From positions 434,001 to 498,000 of the forward strand of contig NZ_QHKL01000006.1 of the NCBI RefSeq assembly GCF_003947415.1: DNA of 64,000 bases, given 5' to 3'. A program made the translations under genes and the position numbers. The stretch is from Amycolatopsis sp. WAC 01376 (lineage in GTDB: Bacteria > Actinomycetota > Actinomycetes > Mycobacteriales > Pseudonocardiaceae). Positions 16,881 to 25,153 of this stretch are shown one piece after another. The notes below the pieces were generated by a model. The model was not told the DNA's origin. It made no database searches and saw only the letters and a program-made list of their open reading frames with translations. How positions within the stretch are numbered: position 1 is the first letter of the stretch; every line of letters starts with the position of its first letter.

Positions 16881-18044
16881 ATGAGCGCCGACTCGACCGC
16901 GGCCGTCCGGCCTCGCAACCGCAAGCAACTGATCGTCGACGCGGCCGGGCGGATCTTCAGCGAACACGGGTATCACGCGGCTTCGATGGAGGAGATCGCC
17001 GCCGACGTGGGCATCACCGCGGCGGCCCTCTACCGGCACTTCCCGAACAAGTACGCGCTGTTCGCCGCTTGCGCGAACGTGATGGCGGACCGGCTCGCCG
17101 CCACCCTCGACGAGGTGCCGTCCGGCGCGCCGCTGGCGGACGTGCTCGCCGCCGTCACCCAGGGCACGGTGACCCACCGCGCGTCGAGTGGCCTGTACCG
17201 CTGGGAATCCCGGTATCTCGACAGCGACGACAGGCACGCGCTGGGGGAGAAGTTCGCGAGAGTCGTCGACCGGGTGACCGAGGCGGTGCGGCGGGAGTAC
17301 CCGCTCCCCGACCCGGGGCTGCGGGCGGTGGCCGCGCTCGGGGTGATCGGGTCCATCACGATGCACCGGACCTCGATCGCCCAGCGCCGCGTCGAAGAGG
17401 TGCTGGTGGAGTCCGCCCTGCGGGTGGTCGCGACCGACCCGACGACGAGCGTCGCGGGTGCGGGCGCCGTCGAGCTGCCGTCCCGGCCCGTGCCGCGCAC
17501 GCGGCGTTCGGAGATTCTCGCGGCCGCCATCCCGCTGTTCGAGCGGGACGGTTTCGCCAACGTCACGAACGGGCGGATCGCCGAAGCCGTGGGGCTGGTC
17601 CCGTCCGCGCTCTACCGGTATTTCCCCGGCAAGGCCGACATTCTCGCCGCCGCCTGTCTCCAGGCCGCGGGGATACTGGCCCAAGCGGTGGAACAGAACC
17701 TTCACGGGGTCGACGGTCCGCACGACGCCCTGCTCGCGCTGGCGCGGACCTATGTGGCCTACAGCTTCGAACACACCGCGCTCACCAGTGTCGCCAACGC
17801 CGAACTGGCGGGCCTGCCCGCGGCTCTCCAGCGGCCGTTGGTCAGCGCGCAGCGCGAGCACATCGCCGTCTGGGAGCAGCAACTGCGGTCGGCGCGGCCG
17901 GAACTCGATCAGCGTCAGGCGAGGGTGCTCGTGCACGCCGGTTTCGGCGTGGTGGTCGAAGCAGGCCGGAGGGTGCGGTGGGAGGACGTCCCCGCCAACC
18001 GTGACGCCGTCAGCGCGCTGCTCGTGGGCGCGTTGGGGGTCTGA
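16881..18044 (+). CDS. Tandem TetR regulator (two TetR domains in one chain)
   Basis: 387 residues from ATG 16881. Two complete TetR DNA-binding heads are present: residues about 20-65 (IVDAAGRIFSEHGYHAASMEEI, then AALYRHFPNK) and again about 215-260 (ILAAAIPLFERDGFANVTNGRI, then ALYRYFPGK), each followed by its own helical ligand/dimer domain. A monomer therefore carries what is normally a homodimer. It diverges from the acyl-CoA synthetase, the probable target, with about 200 bases between them including an AT-rich TAACTTATCG stretch. Confidence 0.9.
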   Translation: MSADSTAAVRPRNRKQLIVDAAGRIFSEHGYHAASMEEIAADVGITAAALYRHFPNKYALFAACANVMADRLAATLDEVPSGAPLADVLAAVTQGTVTHRASSGLYRWESRYLDSDDRHALGEKFARVVDRVTEAVRREYPLPDPGLRAVAALGVIGSITMHRTSIAQRRVEEVLVESALRVVATDPTTSVAGAGAVELPSRPVPRTRRSEILAAAIPLFERDGFANVTNGRIAEAVGLVPSALYRYFPGKADILAAACLQAAGILAQAVEQNLHGVDGPHDALLALARTYVAYSFEHTALTSVANAELAGLPAALQRPLVSAQREHIAVWEQQLRSARPELDQRQARVLVHAGFGVVVEAGRRVRWEDVPANRDAVSALLVGALGV

Positions 18045-18054
18045 CGCCGGGCTG

Positions 18055-18816
18055 TCACTGTTCTCGGTGGCCGAGGCCGGCGGAAACCTGTTGTGCCGCA
18101 CGGCCGACGACGCGGTTCAGGCCGCGCATCCGGGCGGCGGGCATGTACGGCCTGGTCGCCGAAACGCTGATGGCCCCGGCGATCTCGCCGGTGGCGTCCC
18201 GGATCGGCGCCGCGACGCAGCGGATCCCCGGCTCGTTGTCTTCGAGGTCCATCGCCACCCCGGACTCCGCGTACTCGCGCATCCGCGCCAGGAACGCGTC
18301 GAGGTCCTCGGGGTGCACCCGGCCCGGTTCCGCCGGGGTTTCGGCCAGGTACAGCTCCCGCCATTCCGGCGAGGAGTCCAGCAGGAGTGCCATGCCGACA
18401 CCGGTGCGGGTCAAGGGCATCCGGTGCCCGATCCGGGAACGCATCTCCGCGCCCCGTGAACCCGGCAGCTTGTCCAGGTACAGCACCGAATCCCCGTCTC
18501 GGACGGCGAGGTGCACCGTGTCGCGCAACTGGGCGGCCAGCTCCTCCAGCACCGGCCGGGCGACCACCGGCAGCGGACTTCCGTGCAGGGCCTGGAAACC
18601 CAGTTCGATCAGGGTGGGGCCGAGGGTGTATCCGTCCCGCCCGCTGCGCAGGTAGCCCTCGCTCACCAGCAGCTGGACCAGCCGATGCGTCGTGCTGCGG
18701 CCCAGCCCGGTGCGCTCGACCAGGGTGCGGAGATCGGTCGCGCCGCCCGCGACGGCGCGGATCACCGCGAGACCGCGGGCGAGGGTCTGGGTGCCGGGCG
18801 GCGCTGGTTCGGACAT
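18055..18816 (-). CDS. IclR-family regulator of the galactonate operon
   Basis: 253 residues: N-terminal winged helix (RTLVERTGLGRSTTHRLVQLL) and C-terminal IclR effector domain (LPGSRGAEMRSRIG, then PLTRTGVGMALLL and a late GAISVSATRP). It diverges from dgoK with 55 bases between start codons. Its likely effector is galactonate or a KDGal intermediate. The gene ends 10 bases from the end of the tandem TetR gene in convergent orientation. Confidence 0.92.
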   Translation of the reverse strand: MSEPAPPGTQTLARGLAVIRAVAGGATDLRTLVERTGLGRSTTHRLVQLLVSEGYLRSGRDGYTLGPTLIELGFQALHGSPLPVVARPVLEELAAQLRDTVHLAVRDGDSVLYLDKLPGSRGAEMRSRIGHRMPLTRTGVGMALLLDSSPEWRELYLAETPAEPGRVHPEDLDAFLARMREYAESGVAMDLEDNEPGIRCVAAPIRDATGEIAGAISVSATRPYMPAARMRGLNRVVGRAAQQVSAGLGHREQ

Positions 18817-18824
18817 GCTCGAAT

Positions 18825-18836
18825 CCTACATATAGG
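18825..18836. promoter_or_regulatory. Candidate IclR operator
   Basis: CCTACATATAGG is a 4-4-4 inverted repeat, AT-rich in its centre, in the 55-base gap between the divergent IclR and dgoK genes. It is short, so the call rests on position. Confidence 0.4.
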
Positions 18837-18871
18837 GACGGCGATCGCATTATCGGGAACGCCGCCGCACG

Positions 18872-19852
18872 ATGTCGCTCGTGACGGACATCGGACCCGC
18901 CTTGATCGCGCTCGACTGGGGAACCTCCGGTCAGCGTGCCTGGCTGCTCGGCAGGACCGGCGAGATCCTGGCCGCCCGCGACACCGGGCGCGGACTGCTC
19001 ACCACGACCGAGGACGTGGACTCGCGGGACCCGCGAGCCAGAGCCGCCGCCTACGAGTCCGCCTTCCGGGAGACCTGCGGAGACTGGCTCAGGGCGTTCC
19101 CCGGGCTGCCGTCCATCGCCGGCGGCATGGTGGGCAGCGCGCAGGGCTGGGCCGACTCCGGCTATCGCACCGTCCCGGCGAAACCGGACTCCCCGTCGCT
19201 CGTCCCGGTGTCCCATCGCGACGGCGTGCTCCACCTCGTGCCGGGACTGCGGATCCCCTCCGGTGAGCACCCCGGCGACGTGATCCGCGGTGAGGAAACG
19301 CAACTGGTCGGCGTGCTGGAGGCGCTCGGCGAACCCACCGGGCCGCTCACCGTGGTGCTGCCCGGTACGCACAGCAAATGGGTCCGTGTCGAGAACGGGC
19401 TCGTGACGGACTTCGCCACCGCGATGACCGGCGAACTGTACGGATTGCTGACCACGCACGGCATCCTGGCCCGCACGGCCGCCGGTCCGGTCCCCGACGA
19501 CGAGGCGTTCTCGCGGGGTTTGGTCGCGGGACTGCGTTCGCGGGGGCTCGCCACCGAGGCCTTCGGTGCGCGTCCGCTCGTGCTCGACGGCGTACTCGAA
19601 CCGGCGTCGTTGCCGGACTACCTCTCGGGCGTGTTGATCGCCGACGAGGTCTCCCATCTGCTGCGTGACTCGGATACCCGCGTGGTGCTGTGCGGAGCGA
19701 GCGAACTCTGCCGTCGCTACGCCGCCGCACTCGCCGAAAGGGGAGTGGAGGCGACCGTGCTGTCCGAGGAGATCACCGCCAGGGGGCTGTGGCGGATCGC
19801 GACGGCCGCCGGACTGCTCGAAGATCGTCTCGAAAGGACAGTGAAGCCGTGA
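18872..19852 (+). CDS. dgoK: 2-dehydro-3-deoxygalactonokinase
   Basis: 326 residues of the DgoK sugar-kinase family. The DWGTSGQRAW phosphate-binding loop near the N-terminus, GGMVGSAQGW, and PGTHSKWVRVENG around residue 170 are diagnostic. It phosphorylates 2-keto-3-deoxygalactonate at O6 with ATP. The stop codon overlaps the dgoA GTG start (GTGA), giving translational coupling. Confidence 0.93.
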   Translation: MSLVTDIGPALIALDWGTSGQRAWLLGRTGEILAARDTGRGLLTTTEDVDSRDPRARAAAYESAFRETCGDWLRAFPGLPSIAGGMVGSAQGWADSGYRTVPAKPDSPSLVPVSHRDGVLHLVPGLRIPSGEHPGDVIRGEETQLVGVLEALGEPTGPLTVVLPGTHSKWVRVENGLVTDFATAMTGELYGLLTTHGILARTAAGPVPDDEAFSRGLVAGLRSRGLATEAFGARPLVLDGVLEPASLPDYLSGVLIADEVSHLLRDSDTRVVLCGASELCRRYAAALAERGVEATVLSEEITARGLWRIATAAGLLEDRLERTVKP

Positions 19853-20445
19853 CCGGTTTGATCGCGATCCTGCGCGGAGTGACCCCTGCCGAGGTCGTCG
19901 GCGTCGGCAGGGCGCTCGTCGACGCGGGATTCCCCGCCATCGAAGTGCCACTGAATTCGCCGGAACCGTTCGAGAGCGTCCGCCTGCTCGCCGACGCGTT
20001 CGGGGAGCGGTGCGCGATCGGCGCGGGCACCGTGCTCACCACCGAAGACGTCGGGCGGGCCCGGGAGGCCGGCGCGCGGATGATCGTGGCGCCCAACGGT
20101 GATCCCGCGGTGATCTCCGCCGCCGTGGCCGCGGGCATGACGCCGTATCCCGGCGTGGCGACGCCCACCGAAGCGTTCGCCGCGCTGGCCGCGGGTGCCC
20201 GGCACCTCAAGCTGTTCCCCGCCGACGCGGTCGGGATCGGGGGGATGAAGGCGTGGCGCGCGGTGCTGCCGCGCGAGGTCGAACTGCTGCCGGTCGGCGG
20301 CGTCGACGCGACGAACTTGGCGGCCTGGGCCGCCGCCGGTGCGGCCGGAGCGGGGCTGGGTTCCTGCCTCTACCGCCCGGGTGACAGCGCGGACGCGGTC
20401 GCCGTCCGTGCTCGTGAACTCTCCGAGATCTGGCACCAGGACTAA
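19849..20445 (+). CDS. dgoA: 2-dehydro-3-deoxy-6-phosphogalactonate aldolase
   Basis: 198 residues, KDPG/KDPGal aldolase family. GTG 19849 overlaps the dgoK stop; AAAGGA precedes it. IAILRG at the start, AIEVPLNSP with the catalytic Glu, and HLKLFPAD with the Schiff-base Lys are visible, as is the phosphate-binding LPVGGV loop. It cleaves KDPGal to pyruvate and glyceraldehyde 3-phosphate, the last step of the DeLey-Doudoroff route. Confidence 0.94.
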   Translation: MTGLIAILRGVTPAEVVGVGRALVDAGFPAIEVPLNSPEPFESVRLLADAFGERCAIGAGTVLTTEDVGRAREAGARMIVAPNGDPAVISAAVAAGMTPYPGVATPTEAFAALAAGARHLKLFPADAVGIGGMKAWRAVLPREVELLPVGGVDATNLAAWAAAGAAGAGLGSCLYRPGDSADAVAVRARELSEIWHQD

Positions 20446-20456
20446 GGAAGAAACCG

Positions 20457-21605
20457 ATGAAGATCGTGTCAATGACGACATATCAGGTGCCGCCCCGCTG
20501 GTCGTTCCTGAAGATCGAGACCGACGAGGGCGTCACAGGCTGGGGCGAACCGGTCCTGGAGGGCCGGGCCGCCTCCGTGGCCGCCACCGTGGAGGAGCTT
20601 TCCGACTACCTGATCGGCAAGGATCCCTCGCGGATCGAGGATCTGTGGACGGTCCTCTACCGCGGCGGGTTCTATCGCGGCGGCGGCGTCCACATGAGCG
20701 CACTGGCCGGGATCGACCAGGCCTTGTGGGACATCAAGGGCAAGGCGCTCGGCGTGCCGGTCCACGAACTGCTCGGCGGCCGCGTGCGCGACCGGATCAA
20801 GGTGTACTCGTGGATCGGCGGCGACCGTCCCGCCGAGACCGCCCGCGCCGCACGCGAGGTGGTGGACCGCGGGTTCAGCGCGGTGAAGATGAACGGGACC
20901 GAGGAACTGTCCTATCTGGACACCTGGGACAAGGTCGATCGCTGTGTGGCCAACGTCGACGCCGTCCGCCGGGCGGTGGGCCCGAACATCGGCATCGGGG
21001 TGGACTTCCACGGCCGCGTGCACAAGCCGATGGCCAAGGTCCTGCTGCGCGAACTGGAGCCGTACCGGCTGATGTTCGTCGAGGAACCGGTGCTGTCCGA
21101 ACACGTCGACGGCTTCGCCGACGTCCTGCGCAACTCGCCGATCCCCATCGCGCTCGGCGAACGGCTGTATTCGAGGTGGGATTTCAAGGCGGTCCTGGCC
21201 TCGGGCGCCGTCGACATCATCCAGCCGGATCCGTCGCACTGCGGCGGCATCACCGAAGCACGCAAGATCGCGCACATGGCCGAGGCCTACGACGTCGGGC
21301 TGGCCCTGCACTGCCCGCTCGGCCCGATCGCGCTGGCGGCCTGCCTGCAGATCGACGCGGGCTGCTACAACGCCACGATCCAGGAACAGAGCCTCGGCAT
21401 CCACTACAACACGAGCAACGACCTCCTCGACTACCTGGCCGATCCGTCGGTGTTCGCCTACGACGACGGGCAGGTCGCCATCCCCGCCCGCCCGGGGCTC
21501 GGCATCGAGATCAACGAGGAGTACGTCGCCGAACGGGCGGCCGAGGGACATCGCTGGCGGAATCCGGTGTGGCGGCACACCGACGGCTCGTTCGCGGAAT
21601 GGTGA
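20457..21605 (+). CDS. dgoD: D-galactonate dehydratase
   Basis: 382 residues, enolase superfamily, mandelate racemase subgroup. Seen: VKMNGTEEL, GVDFHGRVHKPMA with metal Asp and catalytic His, FVEEPVL and ALGERLYSR supplying metal Glu residues, QPDPSHCGGITE, and the final base His in ALHCPLGP. It dehydrates D-galactonate to 2-keto-3-deoxygalactonate. It starts 11 bases after dgoA behind AAGGAAG, as third gene of the operon. Confidence 0.96.
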   Translation: MKIVSMTTYQVPPRWSFLKIETDEGVTGWGEPVLEGRAASVAATVEELSDYLIGKDPSRIEDLWTVLYRGGFYRGGGVHMSALAGIDQALWDIKGKALGVPVHELLGGRVRDRIKVYSWIGGDRPAETARAAREVVDRGFSAVKMNGTEELSYLDTWDKVDRCVANVDAVRRAVGPNIGIGVDFHGRVHKPMAKVLLRELEPYRLMFVEEPVLSEHVDGFADVLRNSPIPIALGERLYSRWDFKAVLASGAVDIIQPDPSHCGGITEARKIAHMAEAYDVGLALHCPLGPIALAACLQIDAGCYNATIQEQSLGIHYNTSNDLLDYLADPSVFAYDDGQVAIPARPGLGIEINEEYVAERAAEGHRWRNPVWRHTDGSFAEW

Positions 21606-21610
21606 GCGCG

Positions 21611-22930
21611 ATGACCACTTCCGTCCACACAGGACTCACCACCCGCCCGTCCCGGTACCGGATGCTCATCGCGGTGATGCTGTTCATCACCGTCGTCATC
21701 AACTATCTGGACCGCTCGAACCTGTCGATCGCGATGCCCGCGATCGCCGGCGAACTCGAGCTGTCCAAAGCGGAACAGGGTCTGCTCCTGTCGGCCTTCG
21801 GCTGGACGTACGCCGCGTTGCAGCTTCCCGGCGGCTGGCTCGTCGACAAGATCCCGCCGCGGCTGCTCTATCCGGCCTGCCTGATCCTGTGGTCGCTCGC
21901 GACCTTGTTCATGGGGGTGTTCGGCGGGTTCGTCGCGCTGATCGCGTTGCGGCTGATGGTCGGTGTCTTCGAGGCACCCGCCTATCCGATCAACAGCAAG
22001 ATCGCGACCGTCTGGTTCCCGGAACGCGAACGTGCCACGGCGATCGGTTTCTACACCTCGGGCCAGTTCATCGGCCTCGCCCTGCTGACGCCGGTGCTGT
22101 CCTGGTTGCAGACCGCGCTGTCGTGGCACTGGGTGTTCATCGCCACCGGGCTGGTCGGCATCCTCTGGGCGGTGCTCTGGTACGCCAAGTACCGCGAGCC
22201 GCGCGACTCGCGGGCCAACGAGGCCGAGGTGGAGCTGATCCGCTCCGGCGGCGGCCTGGTGGACCTGCCGAGCGAGCGGCCGGAGCGGGCGCGGATCACG
22301 CGCGCGGATCTGGCGACCGTGCTGGGCAGCCGGAAACTGTGGGGAATCTACTTCGGACAGTTCTGCCTGACCTCGACGCTCTGGTTCTTCCTCACCTGGT
22401 TCCCGACCTATCTCGTCGAATACCGGGAAATGGACTACATCAAGTCCGGCTTCCTCGCGTCGTTGCCGTTCATCGCGGCACTGATCGGTGTGCTGGCTTC
22501 CGGTGTGCTGTCGGACTTCCTGGTCCGGCGCGGCGCGTCGCTCGGAGTGGCGCGCAAAGGCCCGATCATCGCCGGGCTGCTGCTGAGCACCGTGATGGTC
22601 GGGGCCGGTTTCACCGACTCGACCACGCTGGTCATCGTGATCCTCTCGGTCGCGTTCTTCGGAAACGGTCTCGCGTCGATCACCTGGTCGCTCGTCTCCG
22701 CGCTGGCGCCGCGACGGCTGCTCGGGCTGACCGGCGGGATGTTCAACTTCATCGGCAACCTGTCGTCGATCGCCACCCCGATCGTCATCGGCCTGATCGT
22801 CACCGATGACAGCTTCGCGCCCGGCTTCGCCTACATGACCGTGATCACGGTCGCCGGGATCCTGTCGTACGTCTTCCTGGTCGGCAAGGTCGAACGTGTC
22901 GCGGAACGGGGTGTGACCAGCACTGCATAG
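21611..22930 (+). CDS. dgoT: MFS transporter of the anion:cation symporter (DgoT-like) family
   Basis: 439 residues with about 12 membrane segments. ATG 21611 has GGTGAG four bases upstream and lies just after the dgoD stop; the same frame is open through dgoD but that is a shadow. NYLDRSNLSIAMP in helix 1 and LPGGWLVDKIPPR after helix 2 are typical of galactonate/glucarate/phthalate symporters. As last gene of dgoK-A-D-T it most likely imports D-galactonate with protons. Confidence 0.9.
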   Translation: MTTSVHTGLTTRPSRYRMLIAVMLFITVVINYLDRSNLSIAMPAIAGELELSKAEQGLLLSAFGWTYAALQLPGGWLVDKIPPRLLYPACLILWSLATLFMGVFGGFVALIALRLMVGVFEAPAYPINSKIATVWFPERERATAIGFYTSGQFIGLALLTPVLSWLQTALSWHWVFIATGLVGILWAVLWYAKYREPRDSRANEAEVELIRSGGGLVDLPSERPERARITRADLATVLGSRKLWGIYFGQFCLTSTLWFFLTWFPTYLVEYREMDYIKSGFLASLPFIAALIGVLASGVLSDFLVRRGASLGVARKGPIIAGLLLSTVMVGAGFTDSTTLVIVILSVAFFGNGLASITWSLVSALAPRRLLGLTGGMFNFIGNLSSIATPIVIGLIVTDDSFAPGFAYMTVITVAGILSYVFLVGKVERVAERGVTSTA

Positions 22931-23145
22931 ATACGCCCTAGGGGTAACTAGGTCTCGAAAGGGGCCGCGGGCATCGCGATCGCGGGTGGCTTCCTGGCCA
23001 TGGCCACCCTGCGCTTCCCCCGGAGCGCGACGAGTGAAGTCGCCGGAGGTGACCCGGCGGTGCTGCGATGACCGGCTGTACCACCGCGTGGAGGGCTAGA
23101 CCATTTCCAGGGCCGCCCTCCACACGGCGTTTCGGAACCTAGGCG
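22931..23145. other. Intergenic region with two dyads, no gene seen
   Basis: No coding frame is convincing. GGGTGGC (22982-22988) pairs with GCCACCC (23001-23007). GTGGAGGGC (23088-23096) pairs with GCCCTCCAC (23115-23123), a 9-bp stem with an 18-base loop that may end the dgo transcript. Confidence 0.5.
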
Positions 23146-23154
23146 CTGTGACGG

Positions 23155-23181
23155 CCTCACATCTCGCTGGGCTGCTTCGTC
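23155..23181 (+). promoter_or_regulatory. Candidate ECF41 promoter of the CMD-SnoaL unit
   Basis: CCTCACA (23155-23161), 16 bases, then CGTC (23178-23181). This resembles the published ECF41 consensus (TGTCACA upstream, CGTC at -10). The same hexamers with the same 16-base spacer occur before the sigma gene itself (25109-25135). The distance to the start codon, 38 bases, is also matched there. Confidence 0.65.
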
Positions 23182-23219
23182 GGATGGGCAGAACACCCCT
23201 TACGACAAAGGAGATCGCG

Positions 23220-23690
23220 ATGAACGCCAGGCTCGACTATTTCGGCAACCCGGTCGGTGGCAAGTTCCTCAAGGCCCTCGTTTCGGCGAACAGGGCGCTG
23301 GTCGACTCGCCGCTGCCGCTCACGATCCAAGAGCTGGTACGGATGCGCGCGAGTCAGATCAACGGATGCGCGGTGTGCCTGGACATCCACACCAAGGAAG
23401 CCGCCGCCGCGGGCGAGACGGACGTGCGGATCAATCTGGTCGCGGCGTGGCGGGAGGCGACCGTCTTCACCGAGCCCGAGCGGGCCGCGCTGGAGCTCGC
23501 CGAGCAGGCCTGCCGGATGGCCGACGGCGGCGTCGTCACCGATGAGGCGTGGGCGAACGCCGCCAAGCATTTCGACGAGGACCAGCTCGCCGCGCTGGTG
23601 GGCGTGATCTCGTTGATCAACGCCTTCAACCGGTTGAACGCCATCGTCCAGAACCCCGCCGGGGACTACCGGGTCGGCCAGTTCGCCTGA
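23220..23690 (+). CDS. Carboxymuconolactone decarboxylase / AhpD-family protein
   Basis: 156 residues from ATG 23220 behind AAAGGAG. The AhpD-type redox motif CAVCLDIH (CxxC followed by His) is intact within an all-helical CMD fold. Proteins of this kind are one of the three COE groups (carboxymuconolactone decarboxylase, oxidoreductase, epimerase) conserved beside ECF41 sigma factors, and the ECF41 gene is the next but one here. A peroxidase or thiol-redox role is likely. Confidence 0.9.
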   Translation: MNARLDYFGNPVGGKFLKALVSANRALVDSPLPLTIQELVRMRASQINGCAVCLDIHTKEAAAAGETDVRINLVAAWREATVFTEPERAALELAEQACRMADGGVVTDEAWANAAKHFDEDQLAALVGVISLINAFNRLNAIVQNPAGDYRVGQFA

Positions 23691-23704
23691 CTGGGGGAGA
23701 GACC

Positions 23705-24139
23705 ATGATCATCACCGAAACAGAGCGCAATCGGGCGGTGTTCGCCCGCTTCCACGACGCGACCAACACCGGCAGCGTCCAGCTCATCGAGAAGACGATC
23801 GACGACGTCGTCGCTCCGGACGTGGTGTTCCACGCGCCGGTGCCGATGGACACGACAGGGGCGCAGGCACTGAAACAAGTGTGGACGGTGCTGCTTCGCG
23901 CCTTCCCCGATCTGCGAGTCACGGCCGAGGACGTGCTCGCCGACGGGGACAAGATCGTCTGCCGGAACACCGTCACCGGCACCCATCAAGGTGAGTTCCG
24001 GGGCCTGCCCGCCACCGGAAAGCAGGTTTCCTACGGCGAGATCTTCATTCTCCGGTTCGCCGGGGGGCGGATCACCGAGATCTGGGGCGTCGTCGACGTC
24101 CTCAGCCAGCTGCGGCAACTCGGCGCCCTCCCGGCGTAG
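23705..24139 (+). CDS. SnoaL-like / ester-cyclase-type protein
   Basis: 144 residues, NTF2-like fold: long N-terminal helix (TERNRAVFARFHDA), DVVFHAPVP, FPDLRVTAEDVLADGDKIV, RGLPATGKQVSYGEIFILRF. SnoaL-like proteins include polyketide cyclases and many of unknown function. It starts 14 bases after the AhpD gene behind GGGGGAGAG and shares its promoter. The sigma factor beside it also carries a SnoaL-like C-terminal domain. Confidence 0.85.
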   Translation: MIITETERNRAVFARFHDATNTGSVQLIEKTIDDVVAPDVVFHAPVPMDTTGAQALKQVWTVLLRAFPDLRVTAEDVLADGDKIVCRNTVTGTHQGEFRGLPATGKQVSYGEIFILRFAGGRITEIWGVVDVLSQLRQLGALPA

Positions 24140-24142
24140 CGG

Positions 24143-25069
24143 TCACGCGTCTGTCCAAGGCCGGAGTTTCTCGGGATTCCGTACTCCCCAGATGTGCCGG
24201 ATCCGGTCTTCGGCGACGTGGAACGCGAATACGGCGACGGTCAGCTCGGCCTGCCGGAGCACCAGGCCGGGCCGGCCGTTGACGGTCTGCTCCAGAAGTT
24301 CGAGGCCGGATGTCTTCTCCGCCACCGACATGAGATAGGACGCGACCTCCTCGCGGCCCTCGAAGGGGTGGAGCGCGGCGCTGACGAGTCCGCCGCCGTC
24401 GCCGACCGCCTTGACGTCGGGATCGAGGAGACCGATGAGCGCCTCGATGTCCTTGGCCTCCCAAGCCTTCTTGAAATCCTTGATGAGATCGGCCTGCCGG
24501 GCGATCGGGGCCGCGGAAACCCGGGACGCCCGGATGCGGCGGCGCGCCGAGGAGGCGAGCTGACGGCACGCGGCCGGGGTGCGGCCGACGATCTCCGCGA
24601 CCTCGGCGAAGGCATAGCGGAACACGTCGTGCAGCACGAACGCGACCCGCTCGGCCGGGGTCAGCGATTCGAGTACGACGAGGAACGCCATGTTGATCGA
24701 CTCGTCGAGGGTGATCCGGTCGGCGGGGTCGGTGGCCGGAGGTCGTCCGGTCGTCCATTCGACCCGCCCCGGCAACGGTTCGGGAAGCCATTCGCCGACG
24801 TAGCGTTCCCGTCGCGCGCGTGCCGAACCGAGGAGATCCAGGCAGATGCGGCTGGCGACCGTCGTCAGCCAGGCACCGGGGGACTCGATCGCGTCCCGCC
24901 GGGCGGGGGACAAGGCGTACCAGCGGGTGTAGGTCTCCTGCACCACGTCCTCGGCCTCGGACAGGGAACCGACCAGGCGATACGCGAGCCCGATCAGCTG
25001 ACGCCGCTCACTCACGATCGCCTTCAGGCCCGGATCGTGCTCTTGTTCTTGTTCGGATGGCTGGTTCAC
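24143..25069 (-). CDS. ECF41-family RNA polymerase sigma factor (SigJ-like)
   Basis: 308 residues from GTG 25069. Region 2 at about 20-90 (LIGLAYRLVGSLSEAEDVVQET), region 4 at about 130-190 (LTPAERVAFVLHDVF), then a C-terminal SnoaL-like extension (about 200-305) that takes the place of a separate anti-sigma factor in ECF41. The DGGG motif of that extension is present (VGDGGGLV), as is the late NPEKL-type element. It is convergent to the CMD-SnoaL unit, 3 bases apart. Confidence 0.94.
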   Translation of the reverse strand: MNQPSEQEQEHDPGLKAIVSERRQLIGLAYRLVGSLSEAEDVVQETYTRWYALSPARRDAIESPGAWLTTVASRICLDLLGSARARRERYVGEWLPEPLPGRVEWTTGRPPATDPADRITLDESINMAFLVVLESLTPAERVAFVLHDVFRYAFAEVAEIVGRTPAACRQLASSARRRIRASRVSAAPIARQADLIKDFKKAWEAKDIEALIGLLDPDVKAVGDGGGLVSAALHPFEGREEVASYLMSVAEKTSGLELLEQTVNGRPGLVLRQAELTVAVFAFHVAEDRIRHIWGVRNPEKLRPWTDA

Positions 25070-25108
25070 GGGATTCGCCCCCCTGTTCGCGTGCGTTGTC
25101 CCGGGTAC

Positions 25109-25135
25109 GACGAGACACCGCCGCCGGATGTGAGG
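25109..25135 (-). promoter_or_regulatory. Candidate autoregulated ECF41 promoter
   Basis: On the minus strand: CCTCACA (25135-25129), 16 bases, CGTC (25112-25109), then 39 bases to the GTG start. It matches the element upstream of the CMD gene in both hexamers and spacer, which argues that the sigma factor transcribes both units. Confidence 0.65.
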
Positions 25136-25153
25136 TGGCGGCGTTCTCCGGCG

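Noticed and set aside
20339..22930. 863-residue fused frame over dgoD and the MFS gene
   Set aside because: The part before 21611 is antiparallel-phase shadow of dgoD (Arg-rich, no motifs); the transporter has its own ribosome site at 21604-21609.
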